Assembly: GCA_963575645.1 (NCBI GenBank)
Contig: OY754468.1
Coordinates: 3,162,001 to 3,226,000, forward strand
From: Xanthostigma xanthostigma
Taxonomy: Eukaryota; Arthropoda; Insecta; Raphidioptera; Raphidiidae
DNA length: 64,000 bases
Direction: 5' to 3'
A program made the translations under genes and the position numbers. Below, piece after piece: positions 1 through 14,300 of this stretch; positions within the stretch are counted from its first letter, which is position 1; every line of letters begins with the position of its first letter. The notes under the pieces were generated by a model. That model was not told the DNA's origin and made no database searches. It saw only the letters and a list, made by a program, of their open reading frames with translations.

Positions 1-157
1 AACGAATTTCAAGTTGCAAAAGTGATACTTCCCACACTTATAACGAGAACAAATATGCGTAAAAACCCAAACCAAAAAAAATCCGTATCAAAATTTCCAA
101 CTGCTTATAATGCGACTGTTTACGCACGATCCCTAACCATAAAAAACACCATTTTAC

Positions 158-1109
158 CATGGACATAGGAATATATAGGGACGGAGCATGAACTGAGGTT
201 TTAGACGAGGGGGGTGAAGCCGATTTGCGGGACGCGACGAGGTAACGGGTGCCAGCTTTTGATTGGCCGACGCACTGCGTACGCTCAGCGCGGGTAAACA
301 TCAAATAGTAAAAGAAGTTTTTTTTTTTTAATTTGTTGTAAACATTCACTAAAATACATTTTTTATTAAAGTAAAGCACCGATGAATATAGTTATAGTAC
401 TGTAACATTAAAATTTTTTATTAATTAATATTAGAAAATATGATTTTTAGCATCGAATGCATGGAGCCAAATGGGGAATTTGATTTTTGATAAATAATAA
501 TTATTTATAATTATCCTTGTGAAAGAATGCAGTAATCTTTTTTGTGCTGAATGAAACACAATGAGTACGGTTTGCACTAAACTTAGTTGTTAAAAAATGT
601 TTTTGAAAAATTATGGTTTATGTTTTATCAAGTTTGAAAAAGGTTATTAAAATTTGTCACAATGTGATAATGGACCTAACCTTTTGAGAAGTTTGTTTAT
701 GGCAGAGGTCGCCAAACTTTTTAACATTTGGCAACAATTTAGTTAGGTTTAATCTCAAGTCTCCTTGGTTAACGATGTCCAGTTTGTTTCTTTTTTTGTT
801 AGGAGATTCACTATCGTTGACCCCCATTTTCATTTCATGGACCCCCAATTTTTTTCCCGCTGACATGGAGCCCTTGCAAGTTGTCGTCGACCCCTGGGAA
901 TCGATATAGACGACTTTGGGAATCACTGGTTTATGGCCATGGACATGTTTATGACATGGAATTTGGTGTACAGAGCATGCGCAAACTTATTACGCACGCG
1001 CAGAACCATCAGCCAATAGAAAACTGGTACCAATTTTACCTCGTCCCCGTCCCTGAGTGGCTTCCCCCCCCGCAGCATCATACTCCGTCCCTATATTCCT
1101 ATGTCCATG
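158..1109. mobile_element. hAT-like nonautonomous element (outer)
   Basis: The termini are inverted repeats starting CATGGACATAGGAATATA, flanked by a perfect 8-bp duplication CATTTTAC (150-157 and 1110-1117). No transposase was seen. A second element sits inside at 703-928. Confidence 0.85.
703..928. mobile_element. hAT-like MITE nested in the 158-1109 element
   Basis: Ends CAGAGGTCGCCAAAC and, reversed, CAGTGATTCCCAAAG, a common hAT terminal pattern. Perfect 8-bp duplication GTTTATGG at 695-702 and 929-936. Confidence 0.88.
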
Positions 1110-1147
1110 CATTTTACACATTCCTGTTATAAAAACATAATTATAAA

Positions 1148-1959
1148 TAGTGTTGGGCGATTATGAATGATATAATCGAAATATTTCGATTATGACCGAA
1201 TAATCGATCATTCGATTATGGCAACCGAGATATCATTCGCTTGAATCGATTATGAAATATGAAATGAATATTCAATCCCGACACAGTACTATTATATATC
1301 GATATATCATTCGGTATCTGCATCTACATGCACTGGGATGGGAAGGCTTTGCTAGCACTGGAGAGTGGGGGTGTTTCGATTGTACATACTTTGTAGTTTG
1401 TTGGATCATTCATATTTCATAATCGATTCAAGCGAATGATATCTCGGTTGCCATACCGAGATATCATTCGCTTGAATCGATTATGAAATATGAAATGAAT
1501 ACTAATCCCGACACTGTACTATTGCTATGTCGACTGTCGATTATAATATGATATATTGATATATCATTCGGTTTCTGCATTAAATTTCAATTTTAATGTT
1601 TAACTCATTATGTAAATTGACGATGTATCCATCTAGGGATTAAAAATATATTTCTATTTCTATTCGATCATATCAGTGATTCCATTATTAATATTGTGTT
1701 AAGTAATATTAACAAATCGAAATTGCAAAGTTAGCACATAATTCATAATCGATGTTTTGAATGATCATTCGCTTACACTGTAAAAGTATATAAAACGAAA
1801 CTATCAAACTGCCAGGTTTGCGCATCATTCATAATCGATAATTCGAATGATCATTCGATTTATCATTCATAATCGATAGTTCGAATGATCATTCGATTAT
1901 AAAAACCGATTATTTCGATTCATTCGATTATTGAAATGCATCGATTATGCCCAACACTA
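1148..1959. mobile_element. hAT-like element with TAGTGTTGGGC ends
   Basis: Terminal TAGTGTTGGGC on both ends and an 8-bp duplication ATTATAAA (1140-1147, 1960-1967). The interior is made of repeated ATCGATTATGAA-type blocks in both orientations, with no coding capacity. Confidence 0.88.
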
Positions 1960-2048
1960 ATTATAAACACACACTATTTTCATTTTCACATCCTTCGAAA
2001 GGATTTCTGAAAAGATATTCCATTTATTAAAAGTTTTTTTTTGTTTCG

Positions 2049-2054
2049 TTTATT
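2049..2054 (-). promoter_or_regulatory. Set2 poly(A) signal
   Basis: AATAAA on the minus strand, about 90 bases past the stop. A second AATAAA at 2024-2029 could also serve. Confidence 0.55.
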
Positions 2055-2145
2055 CAATAACACTTCCTAAAACATAAAATGTATGTACACAATAATCAAG
2101 GCTTTACTGTAATGAACACATAGAAAAAATGTTTGATTCGACCGT

Positions 2146-2304
2146 TTAGTCCGTTTCATCCTTTGGCCTTTGGTACACTTCACCGAACTTGGCCATGTAC
2201 TTGCGTACAAAATCCCTGGCCTTTACTTTGACACTGTCCGTGCACGTTAAGTCACTTACGCTGCGACAATGCTTCAATTCTTTCAACATTACGAAGTGCG
2301 TCAA
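2146..2304 (-). CDS. Set2: Set2 exon 15 (SRI end, stop)
   Basis: Residues 1589-1640 and TAA. The final SRI helix is VRKYMAKFGEVYQ. The acceptor is TTTTTTTAG. The 3' UTR follows below 2146. Confidence 0.95.
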   Translation of the reverse strand: MTHFVMLKELKHCRSVSDLTCTDSVKVKARDFVRKYMAKFGEVYQRPKDETD

Positions 2305-5300
2305 CTAAAAAAAAAAAACATAAGCGCATCACCAATCAGATTATAGTAAGTGTGTTCACAAGTTATGTTCGTGTTGTGAGTTTGCAAGTTATGAAATAGA
2401 GACATTTAAAGGTGGCACTTCACACGGTTATTTGTGTTCGCTATTGGGTGTTTGTTGTATTTGGCAAAATATATGACGTTCAAGGCAAACATGCAAATAC
2501 GACCATCCACACATGGCAGTCAAATAGCAAACACACAAACATTTGGCAGCAGAACGCAAGATTCAAAATTCCAGGAATTTTAGCACTGTTTCATTGTCCC
2601 AATTCATTTTCAATAGTAATTGTTCCAGTTCTCGCTCACAGCACAGACACAAAAATACTGCACGTCCGTACAGGTTCATGGCGCGTGCGCTTCTGAATAC
2701 GGCCATTGTGTGAACGGTTTATTTGCGTATTTGCCTATTTTACTCCTTTGATGTGCCTCGAAAAACCGACAAGCGCACGGTAACGCGTATCTGGTACTGG
2801 CCTTATTTGTCAAATAGACAAATAAGGCCAACACTTTGTCAAATTGACTGTCCACACTTGGTAATTGTTTGCCAAATACAAATAGCCATGTGAAGTGCCG
2901 GCATAATGTAACTTCACAAAAGTTCGCCAAATACGAAAGAGTCATTCGTGTACAAAGACAGTTTTGGGTTATGTTTGTGTTGTGGACTGGCAACATTAAT
3001 AAATGCGGACAAATCAAAATACACAGTGTCTAAACTTATGCCCATATAAAAAAAAACCGGCCAGTGCGAGTCGGACTCGCGCACCGAGGATTCCGTACAA
3101 ACTTGTAAAACAGATAATCCCAAAACAAACAAAATTATTTGTTGCAAATACCTTTTTAGCCAGATGTTTGAAATCGTCCGTGTTGGTGATCTTTCCCTGT
3201 TTGCATTCCGACTTCTTGTACGCCGTCAATATGTGAACCATAACTTTAGCCATGCTCACCAGGAAGTTGTCTTTGATCTTTCGCGCCGCGTCGCTGTTCA
3301 TGTCTTCGCCTTCGACGAGCGGCACCGCGCTCTCTCCCTCGGCACTCTCGGCAACTTTTTTACTCCTCTTCCTCTTTCCGTTACCGTGACTAGATTTGTG
3401 GTGATGGTGTCTACCGCCGGAAGAGCCCTGCTCTCTGTTGCGTTTCGCCAACGCGCTCCGTTCCGCTCTCTCTTTAGCACGGTGCATTTCTTTACGTCTG
3501 CGCAGTTTCTCTTTTGTTTCACGATAACGCTTCGCTTCTTCTTTTCCGGAAATCTTATCTTCTTCGCGCCGTGGCTAATATTATATCGAAACATTAAAAA
3601 CGTTTTATTTAATACAAAAACAAACATAAGCTTTCACGGGTTCAAAATTTGCAGTGATCGTAGCGTCTCGATGGCTTGTTTATTACAAACTAGGGCTGGG
3701 AATCATGATCGAATAATACAAACTAGAATGACCTGTGCGAATTATTCGCACTAAATAAGTATAATAATTATCACTTTACAAAATTATTTTTTAAATATGA
3801 TTGCAGGTATTCAATTCGTTTCTAATTTTGCACACTGCTTATATCGTTCTTCTTTTTGTTGTATTACAATATGAAGCTCAGATGACAGATCGAAGAAATA
3901 TTTTACTAAAATTGTCATATAGAGGCGCAAGTAGCAAAAGCGTTGAGCTAAGCCGTCAGATGGCATCATGCAGCATTGCTGTGACGTTGTTCAGCGTTGC
4001 TCGCTGTACCAAAATTAAAGCCGTCAGATGGCAGACGTTGTTCAGCGTTGCTGTTAATTAATTAACTTACAAAAACAAAAGGAATAATAAATTTTTTAGT
4101 TGTCGGTGTCAGTAGAGCAAGCAATTATTTAAGTGGAGAAATTGTGTGGTTTTTTCTAAAAAGGGAGGCAAACATCTTAACCTTAACGTATTAATATATA
4201 TGATATTATGATATTCGTCATGGAATTATCGCGATTACTTCCACGAAGACTACTACCGCCGCTAGCGGGCAATGGAACGGGATTTAACTGCCTTGTTTTA
4301 AACCGCGATGCTTCTTAGCTCATGCCATTTTTTTTAAAATGAAAATCTTACTCGGCTAGGGAGTTGCTTTAAAAAATAATTTAAAATACATACGCTTATA
4401 ATAATCTCTTGTACGAGGGCATCTCTTCTCCTTTTTGTCGGTAACTGTACGATGGGCTCAACGTCTTCCGTTTCGACATCGTCCAAAGCTTCCGCTTTCG
4501 TTTCGTCGATTTCGTTTGTCTTGGAAGCGTCCAAGCCAATTATTGACGCGTCGACGTCTTCCGTCCCATCCGCGTCTTTTATAGACGGTGTGACGGCATT
4601 CATTTTGAGCTTTTTCCGGATCTCGAGTAACAACCGAGTATCGTCCAAATCCATGTCATCGTCGCTTTCGGTACTGCTGTCCTCGCTTACGGTGCTGCTT
4701 TCCGAACTGCTCGAACTATCCACTAATTCGGTCACTGATAAAATAAGAAACAAATTATGGTCGTTTTAATTATTCCGTACTCCGAAATAACACACAGCAG
4801 AAGTCATGTATTTTCAATCTGTCGAGACTAAGTAGCACTGGTATTTTCATCCCCACTTCGTAATGATCATAGATCGATCAGAAAAATTGGTTGTCTGTAA
4901 AGTCGGTTTACGGACGATAGTTTTACGTGATAACGTCATAAACAAACCTTGATGAACTCTCTGACGTCACGCGAGAAGAGAGAGAAATGCGTACAAGCCG
5001 ACGCTTGGGCCGATCGTGCCTCTCTATCGCTTATACCGCGCTCTCGCTTGCACGCTCAGGCTCAGGCGGAACGTGACACTTTTTCGTGCGTGCAGCCTTT
5101 TATAAGACGTTATCACGTCAAAAAAAAACTAGGATGAATCACTTTGCGAGTACTAAAAAGTTTAAAATACAGTGATATAACGACAAACTCCTTAAAACGT
5201 CGAAATTCTAAAATCCCCCGACTTAACGCAGGTAAGTAAAATCCGTCGGGGGCTGCCATTCGTTGCCCTGAATTAAGAATAGAAGAATATAAATTGCAAT

Positions 5301-8300
5301 TTTGCAATATTTTAGTTCCTTTTAGGGCAGCCAAATGGCAGCCCCCAACGGATTTTCTTTCTCAGTACCTTGAGTGTCGCTATATAGAGTTTACACCACA
5401 GAACAGTAAAATGTATAGAAAGAGCATAATGATAGTTTCTAGGCAGATCTTCTGTCACAAGAAGCGGGGTGCAGGCAGTAACATAGCACCACGTGATATA
5501 TCAGAGACGTATTCAGGATTTTTTATTCTAGTTTCGGTGCGTTTCTAAATAAAAAATAAATATGTCGAACCTAAAGAAATTTATGTTGTCTTTTTTATTA
5601 GAAACTGCTGTACTATCACTCTTACAATTTATAACGGGTACATCTAACCATTTTTCAAAAGAATTTTTAGTTTATTTGTTAAATATTCGGAGCTCTTAAC
5701 TCTTTAGCTGGTAAATGCAGACTGCCGCATGGACCATAAGCTATGTCAAAAGACGTCAAAAGGCGATTGACACTATAGAAAGAGATATGCGCCTTCTATA
5801 CCTATTACTGTTCTGTGGTTTACACTGTACGTGAAAGTTAAAAATAGATGTGTTTGAAAATGCACGAGTCCAGCTGTATTAAAAAACTTTAAATTTAAAC
5901 CTTACCGATCGGCGCCGTAGCAGGCATGGGCGGTGGAAATTCCGGGGGTTCCCATTGCGATATCCGTATCTTGATATGGTAATAGTACGGTCTTCCTAAT
6001 TTGTCTCGGACGCATTTCCATTTCGGAGGCAATTTTATCGGCGGCAGCGGCGGTAAAGGAGGCGGCGGCTCTTTAGTCGTTGCGGACGGATACGAGTCGA
6101 TGGGGTTCGGGGGCATAGTTCCCGGCATTGGCAGCGGAAGACCTTGAGGTAACGGAGGCATCGATGTCGGTACAGTTGCGGTGGGTAACATACCTACTTT
6201 AAAGAAGTTTAAACGTGAATAATTAGTGTCGAATATTTACTAATTGTGGACAGTTTTACAATGTTACAGGGTGTGTGCACGAAGCCTACTAGCGCCCCTA
6301 GTGGGTAATAGAGAACTATTGAACTCACTTTTTATGGAAATCGCGACATGTTTCTATAGTGATAAGTCAAAAACTTTAGTTGGCCATGTGTAAAAAAAAT
6401 GTAATAAGGAAAACTGATGTGTTTTTAAATAGGTACCATAAAATTCAGATTGTAAACCATTATATAAATAGTATAACATAAAAGGTATGTGAGAATTATT
6501 TATTTATCAATTATGACGTACAAATAAATAAATAATTCATTTGTTTACACTGACAGCGGAACGTCAAATTATGGCGCCAATGGTCTTTATTTGACTTAAT
6601 TCGCCATAAGCGCAATAATCCGGAACACATCGAGCGTTTCCAGATCGCTTAGTTTTGCTCACGTTTTCTTTGTAATTAAAACACTTCATAAAATTGTAAC
6701 TATTTTCACTTTTAATAAACATTGCTCACTGACATACGGAAAATCTGAGTTTGAAGTTTCCCCTAGTGCTCACCACAAACGCTCGCATCGAAAAATTTGT
6801 AACTCCGCCTCCTTGCACATAGCCCATAGAAGCGGCACAATTTTTATGCATGAAAAAATCTAAGAACGGATATGCTTTACATTGGATTATTGCTTTACCG
6901 CTCCGTCAAGTTTGTTAGTTAAAATAGACTGTAGACTAGAGACGTTCGAACCTTGTTAGTAAGTGATTATTTCAATTTCCGAGCTGAACTATAAAAGCAT
7001 TTATTCGGTGGTTATACAAAAAATATTGGTTTACCTGAAGACATTTTAGGCGACACTCCGTTGGGAATAAGACCGCCCGGAGGCATGCCTCCCGGAGGCG
7101 GTATACCACCCATCGGTATTCCGCCCGGCATTTGCATACCGCCCGGCGGAATGTTTCCCGGAAGAGGCATTCCCCCGGGGGGCATGCCCGTAGGTGGTAC
7201 GCCGGACGGCACGTTCATATGAGGCGGCGGCACGGGAAGCCCTTGAGGCGGAAACGCCGCCTGCCATTGTCCCGTCGAAGGTATGAAGAAACAAGCCGGC
7301 GGGAACATATGGCACTGTTGTTGCTCCCTTTGCATAGCCTCGGCTCTCCGCCGATCCTCCTGCTGGGCCACTTGCATCGCGAACAGCTGCCTGCGTTCGT
7401 GCTTCGACATTTTCGGAATGGCCACGAGATTGTCGCGACCCAGAGACGCGGTTTTTATGCGAGGACTCGAGTGATCGGGACTTTCGCGGCCCGATTTTGA
7501 ACGGCGATCTCGTTCCGAAGATCTGTACCTAAATAAAAATGTGTAAAATCCGATTATAAACTACAATAGTTGGCAAAACCAAAAGTGCACATCCCGCAAG
7601 TTTTCCACTGTATGATAAAAAAATAACAATTAAAAAATATTTTTAATAAATTTAAAAAGATTTAAAAATTTAAAGAAATAAATAATTAAAAATTGAAAAA
7701 ATATTTTTTTTTAAGTTTGCAAAAATAAAAAAAATTAAGTACTATACATAATATAATATATAATTAATATCAAGTGGAATAAAATAAAACAAAATAAAAA
7801 GAAAAAAAAAGAAAAATATCAATGATATCGTAAGGAATCGAACCCAGGACCTTACCCTTGGCGATCCGACGGCATAACCATTACGCCACGGCTGCCTAAT
7901 ACGTATAGTGGTGTTATCACGGTATACAAGTGTAGCACTTGTTTTATGGATTACACTATGTTTAGCCAGCAATTATTATATTGTTTTTAAACTATTAATT
8001 AGCTGTCAAAAATAATAAAAAATAAAACTGTTTATAAAAATTAAACTACTGAACACATTTTAGTGAATTTAAATAGGGTTCTGGTCTGATAGTAAACAAA
8101 GTGAATAAAATATAACCCAAGGCAATCCGACCAAAATTGCGATCTGTAGAGTCGTGACGTACGTACATACGTACGTACATACGTACGTACGTACATACGT
8201 ACAGACCAACCGACAACTGCTGTTTGTGATTTTCAATTACAATTTTAATAGTATTTATGAACTCAAATTGATTTAAAAATGGTTCTATTTTATAGATTAG

Positions 8301-11300
8301 AATCTCCTCTTTTCAAAAAGCTTCAATTTGAATGGATTTCGTGTGAAATTAACTTAGATATAACTTCTTATATGAACGAAAGTCAGCTCTGACGCACAAA
8401 GCGATAATAAAGCACATACCGCTAGTTTAGCGGTATGTGCAATATCTGCATCGAAGATTTTTACGGCAGACTTCCGTTAAGAAATCGACTGCAAAACTGT
8501 ACGTTAACTATCCAACTACGGGAAATTAATAACATGAATTTATTTAGCAAAAATCTTAAAGTATTTTTACTCGAAAAATGTTTTAATGACATTAATGAAT
8601 TTTTTATTATTGACTTATAAGATGCTCTTTCTCTAGGCTTCATTCTTACTCAAAATCCAATAAACAGTAGAGCTCTGACTATCCGAAATACAGAAAACTG
8701 ATTTCAGATATTCTGGAAATTTGCGTTTTGTGAAGGGGTAAAAAAACTAAGTACACCTGACCTAATAGTCAGAGTGCCCATCGGCAAAAATTTTACTGAC
8801 AAATACTCTCTCCAAACTTTGTATATGGCTTCATTAGGCCTAGTCTGACACCTATTTCCTCTATGACTTTTTTTGATTTTGGGGCGTTTTCCCTCTAAGT
8901 TTTCCGAAAGATGTCGTTTTGACGACATGTAAAAAATTTATAGATACTGTTTGTTTTTTTAATTGGATAGCTTAAAAACTTCAACCAAAACACTAAAATA
9001 ATGTTCTCTGACAAATAATATGAACCATTTAAAATGTCTGACAGCTCGAATATGTCAAAAAAACGACTATAAAAAAATTAATTATATTAAATATTATTTG
9101 TCAGAGAACATTATTTTAGCGTTTTGGTTGAAGTTTTTAAGCTATCCAATTAAAAAACAAACAGTATCTATAAATTTTTTACATGTCGTCAAAATGACAT
9201 GTTTCGGAAAACTTAGAGGGAAAACGTCCCAAAATCAAAAAAGTCATAGAGGAAATAGGTGTCAGACTAGGCCTAATGAAGCCATATACAAAGTTTAGGG
9301 AGAGTATTTGTCAGTAAAATTTTTGCCGACGGGCACTGATTATAACTAATTACGTAATTAATAAAAAAATAAAATTAATAAAAAAAACATGCGCGATTCT
9401 CTCGCGCTTTACAAGTGAAACTTCTAGGTTCTAGCATTTGCTGACGATTTTGTTATTTCCGGATTAGGAAATAGTTATTTGGAATTTGTTACCGTGGCTG
9501 GAGAAAACGTACGCACTGCGCATGCGCGTAGAGTACGTATGACGCTTTTACAAAATGCGCAATTCGAAATCACCACGCATAAAGATTGTAAACAAAATTA
9601 TTACCTATCGCTTTTCCATTTGAATCTGTCCCGTTTATTTTCCATGAATCCGGTCACCTCTTCGTTTCCCCTATCGGCTTCCCGTTCGTGTTCTTTCATT
9701 TGTTCTATACGTTCTTTCTTAGGTATTCGAAACACCTCCTTCAAAGAGCTCCAGTCTGACAACAGTTTCAACGCTAGTTCAATTACTTTATTGGCTTTCT
9801 CACGAGCTAGATCTTCTGACGTAGGTTCTTCTTTTGTACTTTTGACTTCAACTGCTGGGGGTTTCACTTCCGTAAGCGGCGCCACAGCCTCTGGCGTCTC
9901 TGTTGCCTTCGGTTCATCATTATCTAAAAAATAATCATATATATTAATACGCTAAGGTTAAGATGTTTGCCTCCCTTTTTAGAAAAAACCACACAATTTC
10001 TCCACATAAATTATATATCATTTTACAGATAATTGCTTGCTCTACTGACATCAACAACTAAAGAATTTATTATTGCTTTTGTTTTTGTAAATTAACTAAT
10101 TACTAGCGACGCTGAACAACGTCTGCCATCTGACGGCTTTAATTTTCATAATATATACATTAAGACACAATACTGCATACTGCCATCTGACGGCTTTAAT
10201 TTTGAAATAGCGAGCAACGCTGAACAACGTCACAGCAATGCTGCATGATGCCATCTGACGGCTTAGTTCAACGCTTTTGCTACTTGCGCCTCTATATGAC
10301 AATTTTAGTAAAATATTTCTTCGATCTGTCATCTGAGCTTCATATTGTAATACAACAAAAAGAAGAACGTTATAAGCAGTGTGCAAAATTAGAAACGAAT
10401 TGAATACCTGCAATCATATTTAAAAAATAATTTTGTAAAGTGATAATTATTATACTTATTTAGTGCGAATAATTCGCACAGGTCACTCTAGTAATTTTAT
10501 AATTTATAGGCACGCATTCAAATCATAGTTCAGCTTCATCTTCTCAAGAATCGAGTCCCATTTTTACCGTTATGGTACAGAATCTTAAAAAAAGCATAAA
10601 AAATTAATTAAACTTGCCTTGTTCGGCTGAAGGTTCTTTCTTAGGGATTGGTAGTCCCGTCGATTCCAAGATGGGCGTGCTGCACCCCGAGTCCGAAACG
10701 GGCGATTCGTTATCTTCGAGTGACTGTTGGCTCGTATGTGAAGCCGTCGACCAAGTTTGCACAGTACTTAAAACTTTGCTATCCTGAAGCATCGTTTTAT
10801 TCGGAATCGGTAACGATGTTAAAGTATTTAGTATTTCTAATCTGTTAGAAAAACAATACGCTTTCATTTAACAAGTTTTTTTGTATACTAATGTTCGATT
10901 ACAGAAAGATTGTCAAAAAATATAGTTTAAAAAAAACTAAAAAAACGCGCTTTATATCGAACTAAAAAGAAAAAATATTTTTTTTAAAATAAGCTTAAAA
11001 AGCGTGGGACGCTTTGTTCCACATTTTCGTACATCGAGCGCCCCACGCTTTTTAAGCTTATTTAAAAAAAATTATTTTTTACTTTTTAGTTCGATATAAA
11101 GCGTGTTTTTAGTTTTTTTTTATTTATTGTCAAAAATTTGCCGAAAAAAAAACAATTTTTTTTTGGCGTGGACGGGATTAGAACCCACGACCCGTGATGC
11201 CGAGAGTTGACGTCAGCGAAGACCCGTTCTTTGGACCGCACGACTACCCATTGTACTTACAGTGCTGGCATATTATACCACTATATAAACCACTTGCTGT

Positions 11301-14300
11301 AGTCTAAATGGAGATTACAAACATACATACAAACTTACAAGTGAAAAATGTACATGGTGGATACGGTTATGTCCAACGTAACCTCTAATTTTTTTGCTGA
11401 CTGCGCGGTACAACAGTAAATCGGAGCAAAAATGTTCAAAACGTCCGTAAACGTGTGTAAGTGAAGGAGGGGGGTTCCGTGCCTGTGTTCGAAGTCCATT
11501 TTTTTTTTAAATATATTCTTGAAAACTTCATTTCAAAGCATTTTTATAACACACACAGAAGCAAGGATTTTTGCCATTTTTAGATGCAATTCTTTTATAA
11601 AATGAAATTTTAAAAAAATATTGAACAAGCCCATTGTGCGCAAAATACAAAAACGGCTGCGCAACTTTCGAAAAATTAGTGCGCGGCCTCGCAGCTTACG
11701 GAGAACTTTGCCTCAAGAGCACAATGAGGATGGGCACTGCCAAACTTGACCGCTAGAGGCGCTAGCTATATAACCACCTCGATTTGTGTACAAAATAAGT
11801 TTTAAATCATTGACAATGCCGGTGTGTTGTGTTTATAAAGTTAAAATTACAAAGTTTTTGTATTTCCAGAAGATTTGGAACTGAAAAAGAAGTGATTGCA
11901 TGCTATCAGAAAGGAAAAAGCGCGTTTTCCTATAAAAACCAATCATAACTTAGGTAGCTATATACCTGCTGCCATCTATATTACGTTTCTCATGTATCCA
12001 TCTCCATTGAAATGCTAACAAAGTGCTTCGAGTGAGATGTGAGGGGCGGTGCGGAAAAGGAAAAAAGCAGCCTCATATAATTTCATAATTCGATCTGTCC
12101 GTCGGTATTTCTTTAGAGCTAAGGTAGTTTGGGAGCCGCAATCCCAAGTCAAATAAATGACTTTGTTTTTGTTCCTCAAATAATTACCCAAATCATGCTA
12201 CAATAATTAATAGAAATTAACATAAAAATGTATTTGATTTAATTTAATGCGAATTATAATTAAATAATTATAGTAATGCAATTAATAAAATATTAATTGA
12301 TTAGTACTCAGCTGTCACTAGTCACTGTCACTACGGTCGCGCGCATTTGTAAACATAACCTCAAGCTGTCAACTTGATGTTATATCGTCAAATCTTTGAA
12401 CTTAATTTTTAAAAAATTGATGTTTATGAATTAAAATAAAGCGGGCAAGATTATCTGGAAGATTTGTAAAAAAATCTAAATTACAAAAGGTACAGAGGAC
12501 ATTTTTCCCCTAGCAAAAATGGAGGAGAGAGTTTCTCTGATAAACAACAGAGAAAGAGGCCACACATCAGTATTAAAAAAATAATAAAATCAAAAGTACG
12601 TGGTAAATTATTCTGAAATTTTTGCAGTGTGTATTTCAGACATCGTTCTATCCATTAAAAAGTTTTTATTCAACTCATGCGCGTTATTCATGTTTTATCA
12701 TGCCTAAAAACCGAACCCTAAATAGCCATTTACCGGCTGGTGACAATTACTTGTCATAACTCAATGAAGATTCCTACTAGCTCGGCCATTGTGGAATAAT
12801 GAAAATAAACGTAACTATTTTCTGAGTCGTAACGAAATAGTCGGTAACAACAACTCCGTTGTTACCCATTGAGGCTAAAATTGAGAGGCCGAATGTTTTC
12901 GACATGGAGTTTATTCATAACCGGCTAAACCTCAAACCAAAACATTGAATCGTGCTGTTTGGTGCTGTTAGTATTGACAGTTTTTTTTATAAAGAAATAA
13001 ATAGATATTTACAACATCTCATTAATAACAATAAATAAAACATGAATAACGCGCAATTGTTGAATAAAATTATGGGCGCAACTTGTAGGCTAAGTCATGA
13101 CCTGTCAGCGCGATGCTTTCAGCACGAGTCGTAGGTGCGCAGGCACGAGCGAAGCGAGTGCATACTGCGCACCGGACACGAGTGCTGAAAACATCGCGCT
13201 GACACGCCATGAATGACTTAGACTACTAGTTACGTCAATAACTATTTTTTGTGGGGTCAAGTTTGTCAATTTTTTACAAACCCTCAATTTCCGGAGTTAT
13301 TGAACAAGGACACTCATAACGGCTTGTGTATTTTTGCATAACTAATTAATTATATCTCTTAAACGGTGTGGTAAAAAAATCTGATTCTTTTTCTTTTGAA
13401 TAAATATAAAAAAAATGTAGGATCAAGCTTAAGTCATTTGGCTACTAAACTACCTTAATTGATTCCCGAACTGATTTTGATCGAACTTGCACTGTTGCGA
13501 ATGTTATACGTCAGGAAATAGGATAGGCTCTATTCGAATGTAAGTAGATTAAAACGGAACAAAACCACTCACTTGAATGTATCATCGGTTCCGGGCACCA
13601 TCCAACCGTGTAATAAGCGAAGACCGTGGTAATCAAGAAACAGTCGTCTGCAGGGCAATTCCGCGGACGTCAGTAGCTTGAGTAGCTGGAGTCTCGACGT
13701 CATATCCTGACACCTGACTACCAGTCGAGACAACGTCAACGTGTGAGCACGATTCTTCAATCCCGATTTCGTCAATTTACCAATTTCTTCATCCAGCTGT
13801 TACGAACAAAAAAAACAACCTTTTATCTTTACGAAGTTATTTCTTACTTCCGTGTTCTGTAAAGAAACGGAAGTATGATGTAGGGAGTTAAAGGAAATGG
13901 TCCCGTCTTTATAGGATGTAATGCGCTTTCTTAACGCAATCGAATTAAGGAGGTTGATGCGTTATAGTCCCAATCAAAAGTAAGTCGAATTTTAAATGGG
14001 AACTTTTCCATAAAAAATTTTTACAAAAGGTTATAAGTCGATGATATCAATAAATTATTGTCATACAGGTATAAATAAATAAATTTTTTTAATATTATTT
14101 ATTATTTCAGTATTTTACTTAATGGACTAACTTTTGAATTTTTTGTACAAAGTTAGGTTAGAAAAAATAAATGTATGTAAATATCTGTATTTTAGATATT
14201 TTTTGCAGTAAATAATTAAAAAAAGATAGTAGTAGTAATAAAAATTAAAATTAAATAATTAAAAAGTTGAAAATTCCGTTAAAATTGTCAAGAATAAAAG

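Larger units (their letters stand above)
7563..8440 (-). repeat. Dispersed repeat E, copy 1, with internal insertions
   Basis: Matches 53122-53530 in reverse: the AACTTGCGGGATGTGCA end and the GCACATACCGCTA...AGCGGTATGTGC hairpin end. The middle of this copy holds A/T-rich sequence, a tRNA-like block and a microsatellite. Confidence 0.65.

Noticed and set aside
3801..4061. 86-codon open frame, with a near-identical 105-codon frame at 10096-10413
   Set aside because: Both lie in copies of dispersed repeat A in Set2 introns, and the third copy (59529-59980) breaks the frame. No family features.
7132..7500. Plus-strand 122-codon Arg/His-rich frame
   Set aside because: Antisense of the Pro/Gly-rich Set2 exon 11; bias comes from its GC content.
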